The notes beneath the pieces are model-generated. The model was given only the letters and a program-made list of their open reading frames with translations, made no database searches and was not told where the DNA came from. From Acorus gramineus (taxonomy: Eukaryota; Streptophyta; Magnoliopsida; Acorales; Acoraceae), in the NCBI GenBank assembly GCA_030737835.1, contig JAUJYN010000013.1:1236806-1300805 (forward strand): DNA of 64,000 nt, written 5' to 3'. This document shows, one piece after another, positions 35,921 to 47,094 of this stretch (position 1 is its first letter; each line of letters opens with the position of its first letter). Position numbers and translations under genes: made by a program.

Positions 35921-38900
35921 CTGCATACACAATGGAAAACACAAAATGAAAAGAAAAGAAAAAACTAAGTACACATATAATAGGTGATGATGTTATGATT
36001 CTAGATAATGAGTAATGGAATAGAGAGTGAAATTTCACTGCAAGTGAGAAAAAACAATAGAAAAACGAAAGCACAAATACAAGTAAAAAAGCTATCACAT
36101 TTCGTTTAGCATATTTATGTTTTTATTTTCAAGATAAAATATTTAATGCATGGTACATTAATAATATATGAAACTCCATAGCACTCTACAATTTTTGGTA
36201 CTCTAGTAGATGTGGGAAATTTTTTTTAATTAAACTTGTTAAAGAGTAATTATTAGGAGAATATTATGTCTTTATTATCATTATTGTGATATTATTAGTT
36301 TCTTAGTTTCATTTTCTGGTATTTTAGGTTTTCCTCTATGTATCTATAAATATAGCCTCTAATACAATAACAAGAATTCTCTCTCCTTTATTCTAACATG
36401 GTATGAGAGCCTCCACCTCCAAAACCCTAGATCCAAAAAAACTTCTCTTTCTCTTCCCCGCTTCGATTGAGGAGTCTTCAATCGAAGCGGGGGAGGACTT
36501 TTATTCGCGAGATCTAAACCCTCCACCGTCAATCGCTTTGTCCGCGCCCTCGGGGCTTATCCTCGCGCGTCGCTGTCCTGCCAGCCCTGCCGTCGTGCCC
36601 TGCCAACCCTGCCTGCCCTGCAGCGTCGACCCTACCAGCCCTGCAGTTGTGCCCTGCCAACCTTGCCGTTGCGCCTTGCCTGCCCGGCTGCGTCGGCCCT
36701 GCCTGCCCTATCGCCGCGCCCTACCAACCCTACCAGGCGCCCTGCCAACCTTGCCGCGTCATCCCTGCCAGGCCTTTTTGCATCAGCCCTGCCTGCCCTG
36801 TTGTCGCGCCCTACCAACCCTGCCAGGCGCCCTGCCAGCTTGCCATCGTGCCCTGCCAGCCTTGCCGTCATGCTGCCAGCCCTGTAGTCATGCCCTGCCA
36901 ACCCTACCAGGTGCCCTGCCAGCTTGTGCCAGCGATCCTGGGACAGCGCCCCGGATCTTGCGGGATCTTGCTCTACCAGCGAGTACCCGTGATCCCGGAT
37001 CTCCCGGGATTTGCCCTGCCAGTGCGTGCTAGCGTTCTTGGATCTCCAAGGATTTGCCCTACCATTGCATGCCCGCGAGTGCCAGCGCCTGCCAGCTGGT
37101 GCCAGCGCTCCTGGGACAGCTCCCAGGATCTCCCGTGATCTTGTTCTAGATCTCCCGGGATCCTGTCCAGGACACCTCCCTAGCGCGCCTCATCATGCCC
37201 CTGCATGTCCCGGAGCCACCTTGCATGCTCCTCTGTGCGCCACTGCCGCCTCTGCGTGCACTGGCCGCCGCCCTCAACTGTCAGCCACCACTGGCTACCA
37301 AACTTCGGCCGCCCTCTGGTACATTGGCCGTACTCCGATGCCTTGGGTTGTCCTCTGTTGTCTCGGCTCGACCACCGACCAACCTCAGCGGCCATTCGGC
37401 GTCCCTCTACCGCCCTTCGGTGCTCTCTGCTGCCCTTGGCCGCTCTCCGGCCACCCCTAGCTACCCCCAGCAATCCTCCCAGCCGTGCTTGGATCTGCCT
37501 TTCCGCGTTGCGCAGCCCTGCCCAGCAGTGCCTGGATCTTCCCTACTGCGACGTGCAGCCCTGCCCAACCATGCCTGGATCTGCCCTACCGCGACGCGCA
37601 GCCCTGCCCAGCCGTGCTTGGATGGTTGGATTTGCCTTGCCGCGATGCGCATCCCTGCCCAGCATTGCTTGGATCTGCCCTGCTGCATCGCGTGGCCCTG
37701 CCCTACCTAGCCGCTCCTGGATCTGCCCTACCGCGTCGCGCAGCCCTGCCCAGTCACGCCTGGATCTTCCCTACCGCGTCGTGAAGCCTTGTCCAACTGT
37801 GCCTGGATCTGCCCTACCGCGTCGCGCAGCCCTACCTAGCTGTGCCTGGATTTGCCCTACCGCGTCGCACAGCCCTGCCCAGCCGTGCCTGGATCTGCCC
37901 TGCCAGGTCGCGCAGCCCTGCCCAGCCGTGCCTGGATCTGCCCTGCCAGGTCGCGCAGCCCTGCCCAGCCGTGCCTGGATCTGCCCTGCCAGGTCGCGCA
38001 GCCCTGCCCAGCCGTGCCTGGATCTGCCCTGCCAGGTCGCGCAACCCTGCCCAGCCGTGCCTGGATCTGCCCTGCCACGTCACGCAGCCCTGCCCAGCCG
38101 TGCCTGGATCTGCCCTGCCACGTCACGCAGCCCTGCCCAGCCGTGTCGGATCTGCCCTGCCACGCTTGTCGAGTGCCCAGTCCAGCCGAGCGACCTACCG
38201 CGCCCTACGCTGCCCTGCTCTTGCTCTCTGTGCAATCTCGCGACTCCCCTTGCGCACCTTTACGCATCTCCCTGTGGCATCGACCACCCTCTTGCGCTCT
38301 CCGTGCAATCTCGCGACTCCACTTGCACACCTTCGCGCATCTCCCTGCGGCATCGACCGCCCTCTTGCGCTCTCTGTGCAATCTCACAACTCTCCATGTC
38401 GACGGTGCCGTCCGCGCATTGTCCTATGTTCGCGTCTTTGTGAGCCTCCACGCCCTCTCCTCGAGCGTTCTCTGCGAGCCTCTTCCCGCTATTTGCGCCA
38501 TCCGCGCGCATATTCAGGCCCATCTCTACGCCTGTCCGTGCTCCTGTCCTCGCCCCTCCCGCGCCATGCAACGCCCCTACCGTGCTCCTGTTGCGCCCTT
38601 GCCGCGCCGTGTAGCGCCTCTGTCACGTCATGTCGTGCCTTGTCGTGCTGCACGTTGTTGTTGTCAGCCTCCGCCACCTTCTCATTTTTGTGGAAAATCT
38701 AAGGGTTCTACCCTTTAGAGTTTGGGAGGGGGTGTTAAAGAGTAATTATTAGAAGAATATTATGTCTTTATTATCATTATTGTGATATTATTAGTTTCCT
38801 AGTTTCATTTTCTAGTATTTTAGGTTTTCCTCTATGTATCTATAAATAGAGCCTTTGCCTTCTCTAATACAATAACAAGAATTCATTTTCCTTTATTCTA

Positions 38901-41900
38901 ACAAAACCAATTGCATTATTTAAAAAATATGTCTCAATAATTTTTAACACAAAATTAAATGACGTAGAAATAAATGAATGATTTAATTAGAATTATTGAG
39001 CTATTATATATTGATCCATATAATGTTAAATATTACATAACAATGTAAAAATACATTAAAGTTTGACATAATTCTCATTGTTTCATGGATAATGTTATTT
39101 ATAGCTCCTTTTTTATCCCCAATTTCAGTTTATACACATTTCCATTTTTTTAAAATAATATATCTCATTTAATGAGGTACATGTTTTTATAAATAAAAAA
39201 ATGAAGCATATACCCCAACGGAATTTCATGGATGTGTATTATAGAAAATATAAAAAATATCTATTAAAACATATACCTAATTAATATAAATATACGACGC
39301 TAATGAAACATATAAAACTGGAATTGGAGTTGGAAACAAGGCTGTGTGTCTGCACTCTTGTTTCATATCACTACACGTACAATGGGTCATATTAAAGAAT
39401 GAACATATAAAAAAAAATGAAGGGTGGTTTCTTCAGCTTATACCTTGTTAAATAAAAATATAAACTTTTCAACGTGAAAGACATGCGCTTCTTGTGGATG
39501 ACAATACCATCTAGCAACTGCATTAAATTTTTTTTTTAAAGGACAACACCTGTAGAGATGATGTGATCATGCATATAATCTAGAGTGCAAGATCACAACA
39601 TTCCTTACTTTGATTGTACAAAAGTGTAAAGGACAGCTCTTTAAGCCAGAAGTGTTAGTGGTTTTGTTTTAAATTCCACTCAATCACCATAAATATATTT
39701 AGGGAAAAATCTAATACCTCCATGGAAAGTTGTCTAAATCGATTTTAGTCTCTCTAAAATTAAAAATCATCACAGGTCCCTAGCTAAAAGATATATATGG
39801 TTAATGGATTTAGTCCCTGAATTAAATTACTCCAATAAATACATTCAAATAAGCCCCTATAAAGTATGAAGAATCCGATTTAGTCCTCTTGTTGACAAAA
39901 ATGCTTTGCCTTTTCATGAAAATTCTCCTACTATCCTATACTCACCAAGGGTAAAAAAAAGAGGAAAAATCGATAATTCAGTAGAAACTTATGAAAATCT
40001 AAAAAGGTCTATGTAAAATCAGTAATTTCCCTTAAAGTCAACCACAAATCTGGTTAGTATATGACAATAATTTATCAAGTAAATTTTGAAAGGGTATTAC
40101 AATAATTTGTCATGTATGGTTAGAGTCAACCACAGATCTGGTTAATTTCTTTACGGTAGAGACTAAAATAAATATTGTCTAATGAGATAGGTACCTGAAG
40201 GGATTTATTGATTTTATAGGGATCTTTTCTGATTTTCATAAGTTTTTTGGGAACTATATTGATTTTTTTAAAATAAAAAGTGATGGCATTCTTGTAACTA
40301 TTAATGTGTAGTTAGGGTTAATCATATATCTAGTTAGTTGAGGTGACAGTAAGAATTAAAACGATATTTTTTTAATAACATAAAGATCTATGACAATTTT
40401 TAATTTTACTACATAGAATAAAACCAATTTAGTTAGCATTTATTGCTTAACAAAGTCAAAAGGGTTCAACAATTCTCTTTCAAACTCACAAAATAAATAA
40501 CTAAAACTTGATGTCTTTTTTCACTCCAAAATGACCTTATTTATAAACCTAGCTAGTTCGTAAACATCCGAAACCAATGTGATTGATTCATACACATCAC
40601 CAGATCGGCAGATCCTCACAAACTTATTATTCAGTTCACACAGAAATCTACTGTTGCAAATGAAAAAACACTAACTAATTATTTAGAAGAGGCGTGGTTA
40701 CATGTAGTCCGTATGAACAGTCCGTATACTTCTATAGCCATCCAACGATGTATATATCTCTTTATGGGAGATATATATAACTTATTAAAAAAAATTATAT
40801 ATATCTTATTCATTAAATTCATTGTGTAGAAATATACATTTTTTATTAAAATATATAACTCACTCAATGAGATCTATTATCTAAAAAAAAATCAAGACAC
40901 ATGCGAACTGTCTATAAAACCATCGGTGGAGCTGTCCAAACATTATTCTAAAATGATTATAGTATGCATGACATATCCGATTCCAAGTAAACAGTGGTAT
41001 ATGATAGAATCGGATATAGTGTGATACAGGCTCATCCCTGTAGCATGTGTAATCTCTTACCGGTAAGAGACGATCTGTTTTTGGGATGGGTGAGTGGATG
41101 ACAGAGCTCTTACCACTAAGAGTATACACATGGCGATAATGTATTGGTTGATACAGCTATACAGGAAAAGCCCGCAGTTGTGCTACAGATGACCCAAAAC
41201 AAAGCCTGAAACCATACCTTATAGATCCATCACTGTCAAGATCCGCAGCCACCAGGTCCCCCACTGTCATCTTCTTCTTCATCACCCACTCCGCGATCCT
41301 CCTGTTCCGCCTCTCGATCCGTAGCTCGGTCAGGCACAAGAACGCCCGCGCGACCGCGAGCGTGCTCACGAGCAGCCACGCCGTCGCGAATGCCCTCCCC
41401 CTCACCGTCGTGAACGAGTAATCACCGTACCCAACCGTCGTCACCGATGTCACCGACAGGTAGAAGCTCTCCAACCAGTCGAGTCCCTCCAAAACGCGCG
41501 CCGCAACCGTCCCGCTTGCGACGCACCCGACCACCACGCACAGCGCGCACCCCACCTTCATCATAGTGATAAAGTTGGATAAATGTCATATTCAGTAAAT
41601 CATACAGAATTACTGAAAAACACGAAGATAAAATATTTTCAAATAATTCAAGCATTTGTATGTATTAGTGAGTTTTACATGTATTATGTTCAGAATGGCA
41701 CATTTTGTATGGAAGATATTTAATCGGAGTATTTTAACTAGGTGTGTAACTTGGGTGGGTTGGGTCGTTGGAGCTCAACGTGAGTATCTAAGATTGGAGG
41801 AAGCTGATCCAAACCTAATCCAACCCAACCGGATCCTTAAATCCAAAAAGCTAAACTCGAACCACAGGTTGATTCGGGTCAGGTTGGATTTAAATTTCAC

Positions 41901-44703
41901 CTAAAAATTGTGTTATTTTAAACAATTAAAAATTTATAAAAATCAATACTTCGTTCGACATAAATAAGAAAGATGAAAATGAGGGTTTATTTTTATTTAA
42001 AAAATTTAAGAGATGGAAACTATTAAAGTGATAGATTATAGGAAAAAATAAATTAGACAATTCAAATTTTATCTTAGGCCATCTCCAGCCCTTACTCAAA
42101 CCTATACCCAAATTTCACTTAAAATTTGAGTAAAAGCTTGATTTGATATGATGTGTCTCCAACCATCATTTTGTGTTTTACTCAAATCTTTTAAAAATTT
42201 CACATCTTCTTCTAATTATTTCCTATAAACATTTTCAAAGTCCTTTTCTCAAATTACTACTCAATTTTTCTTTCTTTTAAAATATTTAAATTTAAAAATT
42301 ATTATCATCCAATTTTTTTTAAAAAAGGTAAAAGTAATATTTTTTTTATTGGAGTAAAAATAAGAAGTTAAAAAACAAAGATGAAGACTTAAGAAAGAAG
42401 ACTATTTTTTTTTTTTCGATTTCAAGAGATGGTGAAAATTTTGGGAGGTGGGAAAACATCTAATATAATTAAACTAAATGTAGAGTTGAAGGAAAAAAAA
42501 TATTACATTGGAAGAAAATGTAGAGATAAATGAAAAAAAGAGATGTTGAAATTTGGGTAAAGATTTGAATAAAAGCTTGATTTGTTATGGGTAAATGGTT
42601 GGAGAGGGTTTTGAGTGATTTTTACTCAAATTTAAGTTTGAGTAAATGTTTAGGTATAGGATTGGAGATGCTCTTATAAATTAAAAAATTAAAATTTGAC
42701 TATAAACTTTAAAATCTATCACTCTCTACTTTGGATTTGCGTTCGGGTTAGGTGAATCCTTAACCCAAAACCAACCCAAATTATATACCGGATACTCGGT
42801 TTCGGGTTCAGAATGAATCTGAACACTATGGTGTATTTGTACACAAACACGAAGGGAAATCGAAAGAAAATAAAATGATTTGAGTTAAAAGTAAACTGAT
42901 ATAAAAGAAATTATTTTTTTGAACCAGTTTATATGTTTTTTGTGTCGATTATAGAAAGTGATGGAAAATAAAAACTGTTGTTTGTGCATGTGATGAAAAA
43001 TGACAGAAAAATTTTCTATCACTTTCCCTCTCCTATTTTGTCTTATTAGAAAAAGTGAAAAAAACTTTTTTTTTCCCTATAGGTGAGAATTTGAGAGAAA
43101 GTGATTGAAAATTTTTCCACCATATGCACAAATACCATGAAAGTTAGTCAGAGGGGAATTTTTTTACTTTCCACCACTTTCCCTTTGACCCAAATTCACT
43201 TACTTTCTTTTATTTTCTCTTCAAATTTTTACACAAACACAATTATCATCAAACATGTAATATTCAAACATAAAAAAAAATTTAATTTTCATTACTTTCG
43301 TTCACTTTCCCTCCTCTACCGTGAGTAAAATTGTTTTACTCCTCTCATAATAAGACAAAAAAAACAAAGGAAAAGCGAGAATTTTTTTTTTCCCTCTTCT
43401 GTTTGGCACAGACAACATGTGTTTAGATGTTGAAAAGGAAATTTTTTTACTTTTTCTTAATTCCCTCACTTTTCATATGGCACAACACAATCTCTAAGGG
43501 AAAGTTAAAGAAAAGAAGGAATCTAAGTCAAATGAAAAGTGATTGGAAAAGAAATTATTTTTTCTTTAACCAGTTTATATGTTGTTTGTGCTTGTTTAAA
43601 AAAGTAATGGAAAATAAAAACTGTTGTTTGTGTCTCTGATGTAAAATAAAAACTATTTTTTGTGTTTATGATGAAAATGATCGAAAATAAAATATATTGT
43701 GTATGTTATTAGAGAAAGTGATGAAAGATGACAAAAAATATATATTGTTTGTATGCTACTTTAAAAATAATATAAGAGCAACCTAACTTATCAATCAAAT
43801 ATTTTTAAATAAATAAAATTTTGAAAGACAATCAACAAGGACATGTCATATAATAAATAAAAAAATTTAAATAAATATTATTATTATTTTATTATAAAAT
43901 AAAAAAATAAGAACAAATAAAAATATTCAATACCACTAAACATTTAATTTTGAAATCCAAAAAAATGTAAACTCACTTTCCCTCCTCTAGAGTGAAGAAA
44001 ATAACTTATTTTTATATAGTCAAAGAGAAAGTTTTTACTTTTTCTCATTTTCCCTCACTTTCCATTAAATATCAATCCAAATCAGTACAAATGCCCGGTT
44101 GAATAGGGTTCAACCCGTCCACGTTGCATCCTGACAGTATTTTGTGACTACTACCTTCATGCGTATCCGCATCCGCCTCTTCTCGACGTCCATGACGTAC
44201 GTGCGCAACACGACGCTTCCCTGCTCCCCGCCATCGACCGCGCTCAGCAGCACCGCCTCCTGCCTGTCCAACACGTGCCGCACGAGCCCGTCAAGCAAGA
44301 CGTCGACGAAGCCGAATCCCACCAATACGAACGCGCACACGAACAGCTTCGTGAGGGGCGTGCGCGGCACGATGTCTCCGTAGCCGATGGTGCAGAGGGT
44401 GACCACGCTGAAGTAGAGCGCGTCGACCAGCGAGCACGTGCGGTGGCCGCTGAAGCTGTCACGCTTTACGATGAAGACTATGACGCCCAAGGTTATGTAG
44501 AGGGCGGCGCCGATCGAGGCGATTCGGACGAAAGAAGGGGTCCGGTGCGAGTTGTCGATGGCGAGGCACGGTGGGATGGATTGGGTGCATGTGAAGAGGG
44601 AGGGGGCCGAGCGCGACCTGCGCGTGAGCCGCCTGTGGTTTCTTGGTGGTGTATGAGATTGGACTGCATTGTAGGAGACACTGGGGAGTAGATGCTCTTC
44701 CAT
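35746..44703 (-). CDS. TPK: Two-pore K+ channel (TPK/KCO family), three exons
   Basis: TPK channels are K+ channels, mostly of the vacuolar membrane, that work as dimers and respond to Ca2+ and 14-3-3 proteins. Exons 44155-44703, 41218-41555 and 35746-35920 join in frame to 353 residues, a normal family length. Order: N-terminal RSRSAP motif (residues 29-34, a mode-I-like 14-3-3 site), first membrane segment about 57-78, pore 1 filter GYGD (107-110), second segment 118-140, third about 184-205, pore 2 filter GYGD (225-228), fourth about 240-262, then an EF-hand loop DLDSDGSISKSE (288-299) and a degenerate second EF-hand near 323-340. The ATG at 44703 has a good context (GCCATGG). Both introns are invaded by repeats (2.6 and 5.3 kb). 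The paralogue (TPK1 to TPK5) cannot be fixed; TPK5-like wording is closest. Confidence 0.93.
36237..36398 (+). repeat. 5' LTR of the non-autonomous element
   Basis: 162 bp. Contains CTATAAATATAGCC (TATA-like, about 36345) and ends TTCTAACA directly before the primer-binding site. Confidence 0.88.
36403..37032 (+). other. Open frame after the primer-binding site, doubtful
   Basis: An ATG inside the primer-binding region opens 209 codons beginning MRASTSKTLDPKKLLF. The first 55 or so codons are of normal composition, while the rest is CCTGCC-type repeat. It occupies the gag position but has no gag motif. I list it because its first part, up to about 36560, is outside the repeat array. Probably not a functional protein. 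Confidence 0.2.
37486..38165 (+). repeat. GC-rich 43-bp minisatellite
   Basis: Units starting GTGCCTGGATCTGCCCTGCC repeat every 43 bp. Well-preserved starts are 37799, 37842, 37885, 37928, 37971, 38014, 38057 and 38100, with degenerate units from about 37486. Because 43 is not a multiple of three and the unit has no stop, all plus frames and some minus frames stay open for hundreds of codons. The long Pro/Cys/Ala-rich frames are by-products. Confidence 0.92.
38733..38903 (+). repeat. 3' LTR of the non-autonomous element
   Basis: 171 bp partner of 36237-36398. The main difference is an extra TTTGCCTTC-like insertion near the TATA region, plus a few substitutions. Confidence 0.88.
38904..39690. 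other. TPK intron 2, no feature seen
   Basis: AT-rich intronic sequence without a recognisable gene or a repeat with ends. Confidence 0.5.
39698..40445. mobile_element. Possible inverted-repeat element in TPK intron 2
   Basis: Left-end wording (AAATCGATTTTAGTC, AAAATTAAAAATCATC) is mirrored at the right end (inverted AAATTGGTTTTATTC, AAAATTAAAAATTGTC). AGTCAACCACA-ATCTGGTTA segments occur twice inside. The ends and target duplication are unclear. Confidence 0.4.
41218..41555 (-). CDS. TPK: TPK exon 2: second pore and start of EF-hand
   Basis: Begins VGCALCVVVGC and carries FYLSVTSVTTVGYGD, WLLVSTLAVARAF and MTVGDLVAADLDSDGSI. It ends inside the first EF-hand loop (AG of a Ser codon before GTATGG). 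Confidence 0.94.
42077..42673. mobile_element. Harbinger-type MITE in TPK intron 1
   Basis: The left end GGCCATCTCCAGCCC pairs with the right end (inverted) GAGCATCTCCAATCC, and TTA flanks both sides (42074-42076 and 42674-42676). Subterminal TACTCAAA segments are also mirrored. Length 597 bp, no coding. Confidence 0.78.
42831..44075. repeat. Degenerate copies of the 34360 Tourist-like family
   Basis: GTTTGTGC..., TGATGGAAAATAAAAACTGT and CACTTTCCCTC segments match the interior and ends of 34360-35352. Starts resembling GGTGTATTTGTACAC (42831) and GGCACAACACAATC (about 43481) suggest at least two broken copies. It lies in TPK intron 1. Confidence 0.55.
44155..44703 (-). CDS. TPK: TPK exon 1: N-terminus and first pore
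   Basis: 183 codons, very GC-rich. Contains RSRSAP, the DALYFSVVTLCTIGYGD pore and the conserved DVEKRRMRIRMK end, which stops in phase 0 before GTAGTA. A GTG lies in frame upstream (44718) but is not a plausible plant start. Confidence 0.94.
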
Positions 44704-44719
44704 GGCTACTGCGTGCACT

Positions 44720-45170
44720 TTGTTTTTCTTAGTGAAATTGAAATTTATTTAGGGAAGGGAAATTCAGGTATGAGAGAACTGTAAGTCAACAGTTTATGAA
44801 TGGTTGAATCAGTGGTTCATGCATATCCAACAGTCAAAACCCTCAAACTAGATTATGCACCCAACGTTCCACTAAAGTTAGTTCAGTGAAGGGACTGTTC
44901 ATGGTGATCGATAGTCCTCTTTACGTGTTTTTAATTTTGTTTTAAGGTATGTAATTTCGTAATGAATTATGTGCCTTCACCAAAAATGAATATATGCTGG
45001 GACAAATTGAAAAAATATATTTTTTTATATTTTTCTAACCTAGTACTTATTAGGTTAGGAGACAGTGTGGACCACAGAAAGACAATGTTACTGACTTTCA
45101 CATGAACAATCCCACGTTATAGTTCATTTAAGTGAGTTGTACTTATATTTTTTTGAAGTATATAGTCCTC
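44720..45170. other. Upstream region of the TPK gene
   Basis: Contains the presumed TPK promoter (reading leftwards). A TTCACTAAG stretch and AT-rich tracts are visible, but no clear TATA box at a fixed distance. No other gene is seen. Confidence 0.35.
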
Positions 45171-45179
45171 TGTCCTTAG

Positions 45180-45521
45180 GGGTCCGGATTTGCTATGGTT
45201 TCTCTGTTATGATTGTGCTTGACTCTCTTTCTGAACATGTCACGTGTAATCAATCAAAATGAACTGTTCAAATTTAATGTTTGGTTTGTGGGCACCACTA
45301 TTCTTTTTTACCCCCAATGGCCCCCAAAAAAAGATTTCATAAAAATTACATGCTTAGATAGAATAATGTGATTTAATTAAAAAATAGGATTGGGCCATTG
45401 GGGGTTGGGGGAACAGTGGTTATACTTGAGTCATTCATTTTTATTGGTTACACGTGACATGTTTAGAAAGAGAGCTACGCACAATCATAGCAGGGAAACT
45501 ATAGTAGAGGATCTGGACTCT
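45180..45521. mobile_element. MULE-type MITE with perfect 9-bp target duplication
   Basis: Arms of about 100 bp are inverted copies. The left reads GGGTCCGGATTTGC, and CTATGATTGTGC with AACATGTCACGTGTAA occurs in both arms. TGTCCTTAG flanks at 45171-45179 and 45522-45530. 342 bp, non-coding. It lies about 0.5 kb upstream of the TPK start codon. ACGTG-containing motifs (ACATGTCACGTGT) within the arms could bring G-box-like sites. Confidence 0.85.
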
Positions 45522-45529
45522 TGTCCTTA

Positions 45530-45960
45530 GGGAAGGATTGGATTGCATATGAAGCCCCTTTTATGCATGTGTTTATATTGTCAGGCATTTGTATTACTTT
45601 CAGTATAACAAAAATCTCTCTCAAAAATTGTGAAATCTAGTTTCTTATTAAAAGAAAACAATCAACCAGCACGCAAAAACCAAAAATCTGAAACAAAAAA
45701 CTTAGCTTTTCAAAACTCATGGAACCCATTATCCAAAGACTAACAGAATTAACTTGACAATCTGCTTCAAACAGGGCGTAAGTTAGGCATTTGCTCCCTG
45801 TATGGCCTCGATACACCTACAAGATGAAATCTAACAATGGTTAACTTTTTTTCTTTTTTTGTGTCAAGGCTCTTTCCAGAGCAACTATATTAGGTATATG
45901 CAAAAGATTATACAACTAGTATCCTTGGGTCCTTATAAGGGCCAGGCAACTATGTACACT
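45530..45960. other. Spacer, no feature seen
   Basis: AT-rich sequence between the MITE and the LINE tail, with nothing recognisable. Confidence 0.45.
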
Positions 45961-45963
45961 ATG

Positions 45964-46930
45964 TCAATTTTGTGATACAATGCTACGTATATTACTGTCC
46001 CGGAGGAATTGCGATATTGTGGTTTGTTGCATGTTTCGGCCCATCTTCAGAAGTGCCTTCGATCCTCTAACACAGACCCTTGGGACTTTGATGTACTGGA
46101 TTTGATTCATATTGGAGGTGTCCTCTCGTATTTGTTCCACCATGCTTTGCAAGGAAGGGGTACCTGTTTTTGTACTTCGGAGAAGTCGTATTATGATCTC
46201 CGCGTCAGAGCAAACTATGATGTCACGAAAGCCCATCCTCAAAGCCTCAGTAATACCAAGTAAAATACCTCTCAACTCTGCCTTCAGCACTGATCCTACA
46301 GAAATGACTCTGTTGGGTTCTTCCTGAATTATAATAAACCCTGCACTAGCTGCGCGAGTTTGAGCTTGTACGCTTCCATCAGTTATAATGATAGCCCTTC
46401 TCTGTGGATTTGCTATCCCATTATTCCTTGGAATCACCACCTTTTGAATTAATGTACTCATGTGTACCTCCTCCCTAGATTGTTCAGAATGGCCCTTGTC
46501 AATGTGATCCATAGAGAAGGACTCTCACCTTGAAATATGAGTCTATTCCAGGTTACCCATACTTGCCATAGCATAGCATAGAAATAAACACATGCTGACG
46601 CATCTTACCATTTCGTGTTTTATCCCATTCGTTATCCTGTAGTACGGCAGCCCAGGATCCCGCTTGCCATACTTATTGCGGTGGCCGAAGATGACCAGGA
46701 ATTAGACGCCAGCAATCCCCTGTGAAATCACATTGGGAGAATAGGTGCTCAGTTGTTTCATTGTTGCTTCTACAGAGAGGACACACTACCTCCATTCTGA
46801 CACCAATATGGTCCAGGTAGATGCGGGTAGGCAAACGGCCCCAAATTAGTTATCATAGAAACATTTTTATCTTTGGAAGCACCGGTAGCCTCCACAGTTT
46901 TTTCCATCCTTGGTCTTGTCCCGCTGGAAA
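45964..46930 (-). pseudogene. LINE 3' coding remnant: zf-RVT and RNase H-like domain
   Basis: On the minus strand, 46930-46640 gives frameshifted LWRLPVLPKIKMF, GRLPTR and CPLCRSNNETTEHLFSQC, the zinc-binding region at the end of plant LINE reverse transcriptases. It is followed by 46512-45964, an RVT_3 RNase H-like domain with IITDGSV, VLKAELRGILLGI and VCSDAEIIIRLL, which supply Asp, Glu and Asp catalytic positions. The last conserved region (KMGRN) lacks its acidic residue. Endonuclease and RT domains are absent, so this is a truncated copy. The second domain keeps one uninterrupted frame of 182 codons. Confidence 0.85.
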
Positions 46931-46962
46931 ATCTGACAATGATTACTTTGAATACTTCCAAT

Positions 46963-47094
46963 GGTCAGCAGCAAATACAAATAACACTTATAATGATATG
47001 CTAATATTGATTAAACTTGAGACCAACCGGTCAGCAGCAAATACAAAGAACACTTATAATGATATGCTAATATTGATTAAACTTGAGACCAACC
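46963..47094. repeat. Two perfect-phase 66-bp tandem units
   Basis: The unit starting GGTCAGCAGCAAATACAAA begins at 46963 and again at 47029, with almost no difference, which indicates a recent local duplication. Confidence 0.93.

Larger units (their letters stand above)
36237..38903 (+). mobile_element. Non-autonomous copia-type LTR element in TPK intron 2
   Basis: Direct terminal repeats at 36237-36398 and 38733-38903 start TGTTAAAGAG and end TTCTAACA. TGGTATGAGAGCC follows the left LTR directly, one mismatch from the initiator tRNA-Met binding site TGGTATCAGAGCC used by plant copia elements. The purine tract GGGAGGGGG sits directly before the right LTR. Flanks AAACT (36232-36236) and AAACC (38904-38908) agree at four of five bases. 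The 2.3 kb interior has no gag or pol and is a GC-rich tandem array, so it must depend on proteins from elsewhere. It is antisense to the TPK gene. Confidence 0.88.

Noticed and set aside
37486..38165. Proline-rich structural protein gene (extensin-like)
   Set aside because: No SPPPP or YXY motifs and no signal peptide; it lies inside an LTR element and every frame is open because of the 43-bp repeat.
41157..44718. Two separate potassium channel genes
   Set aside because: The two pore regions join in frame at GT-AG sites and each lacks what the other has, so they are exons of one two-pore channel, completed by exon 3 at 35746-35920.
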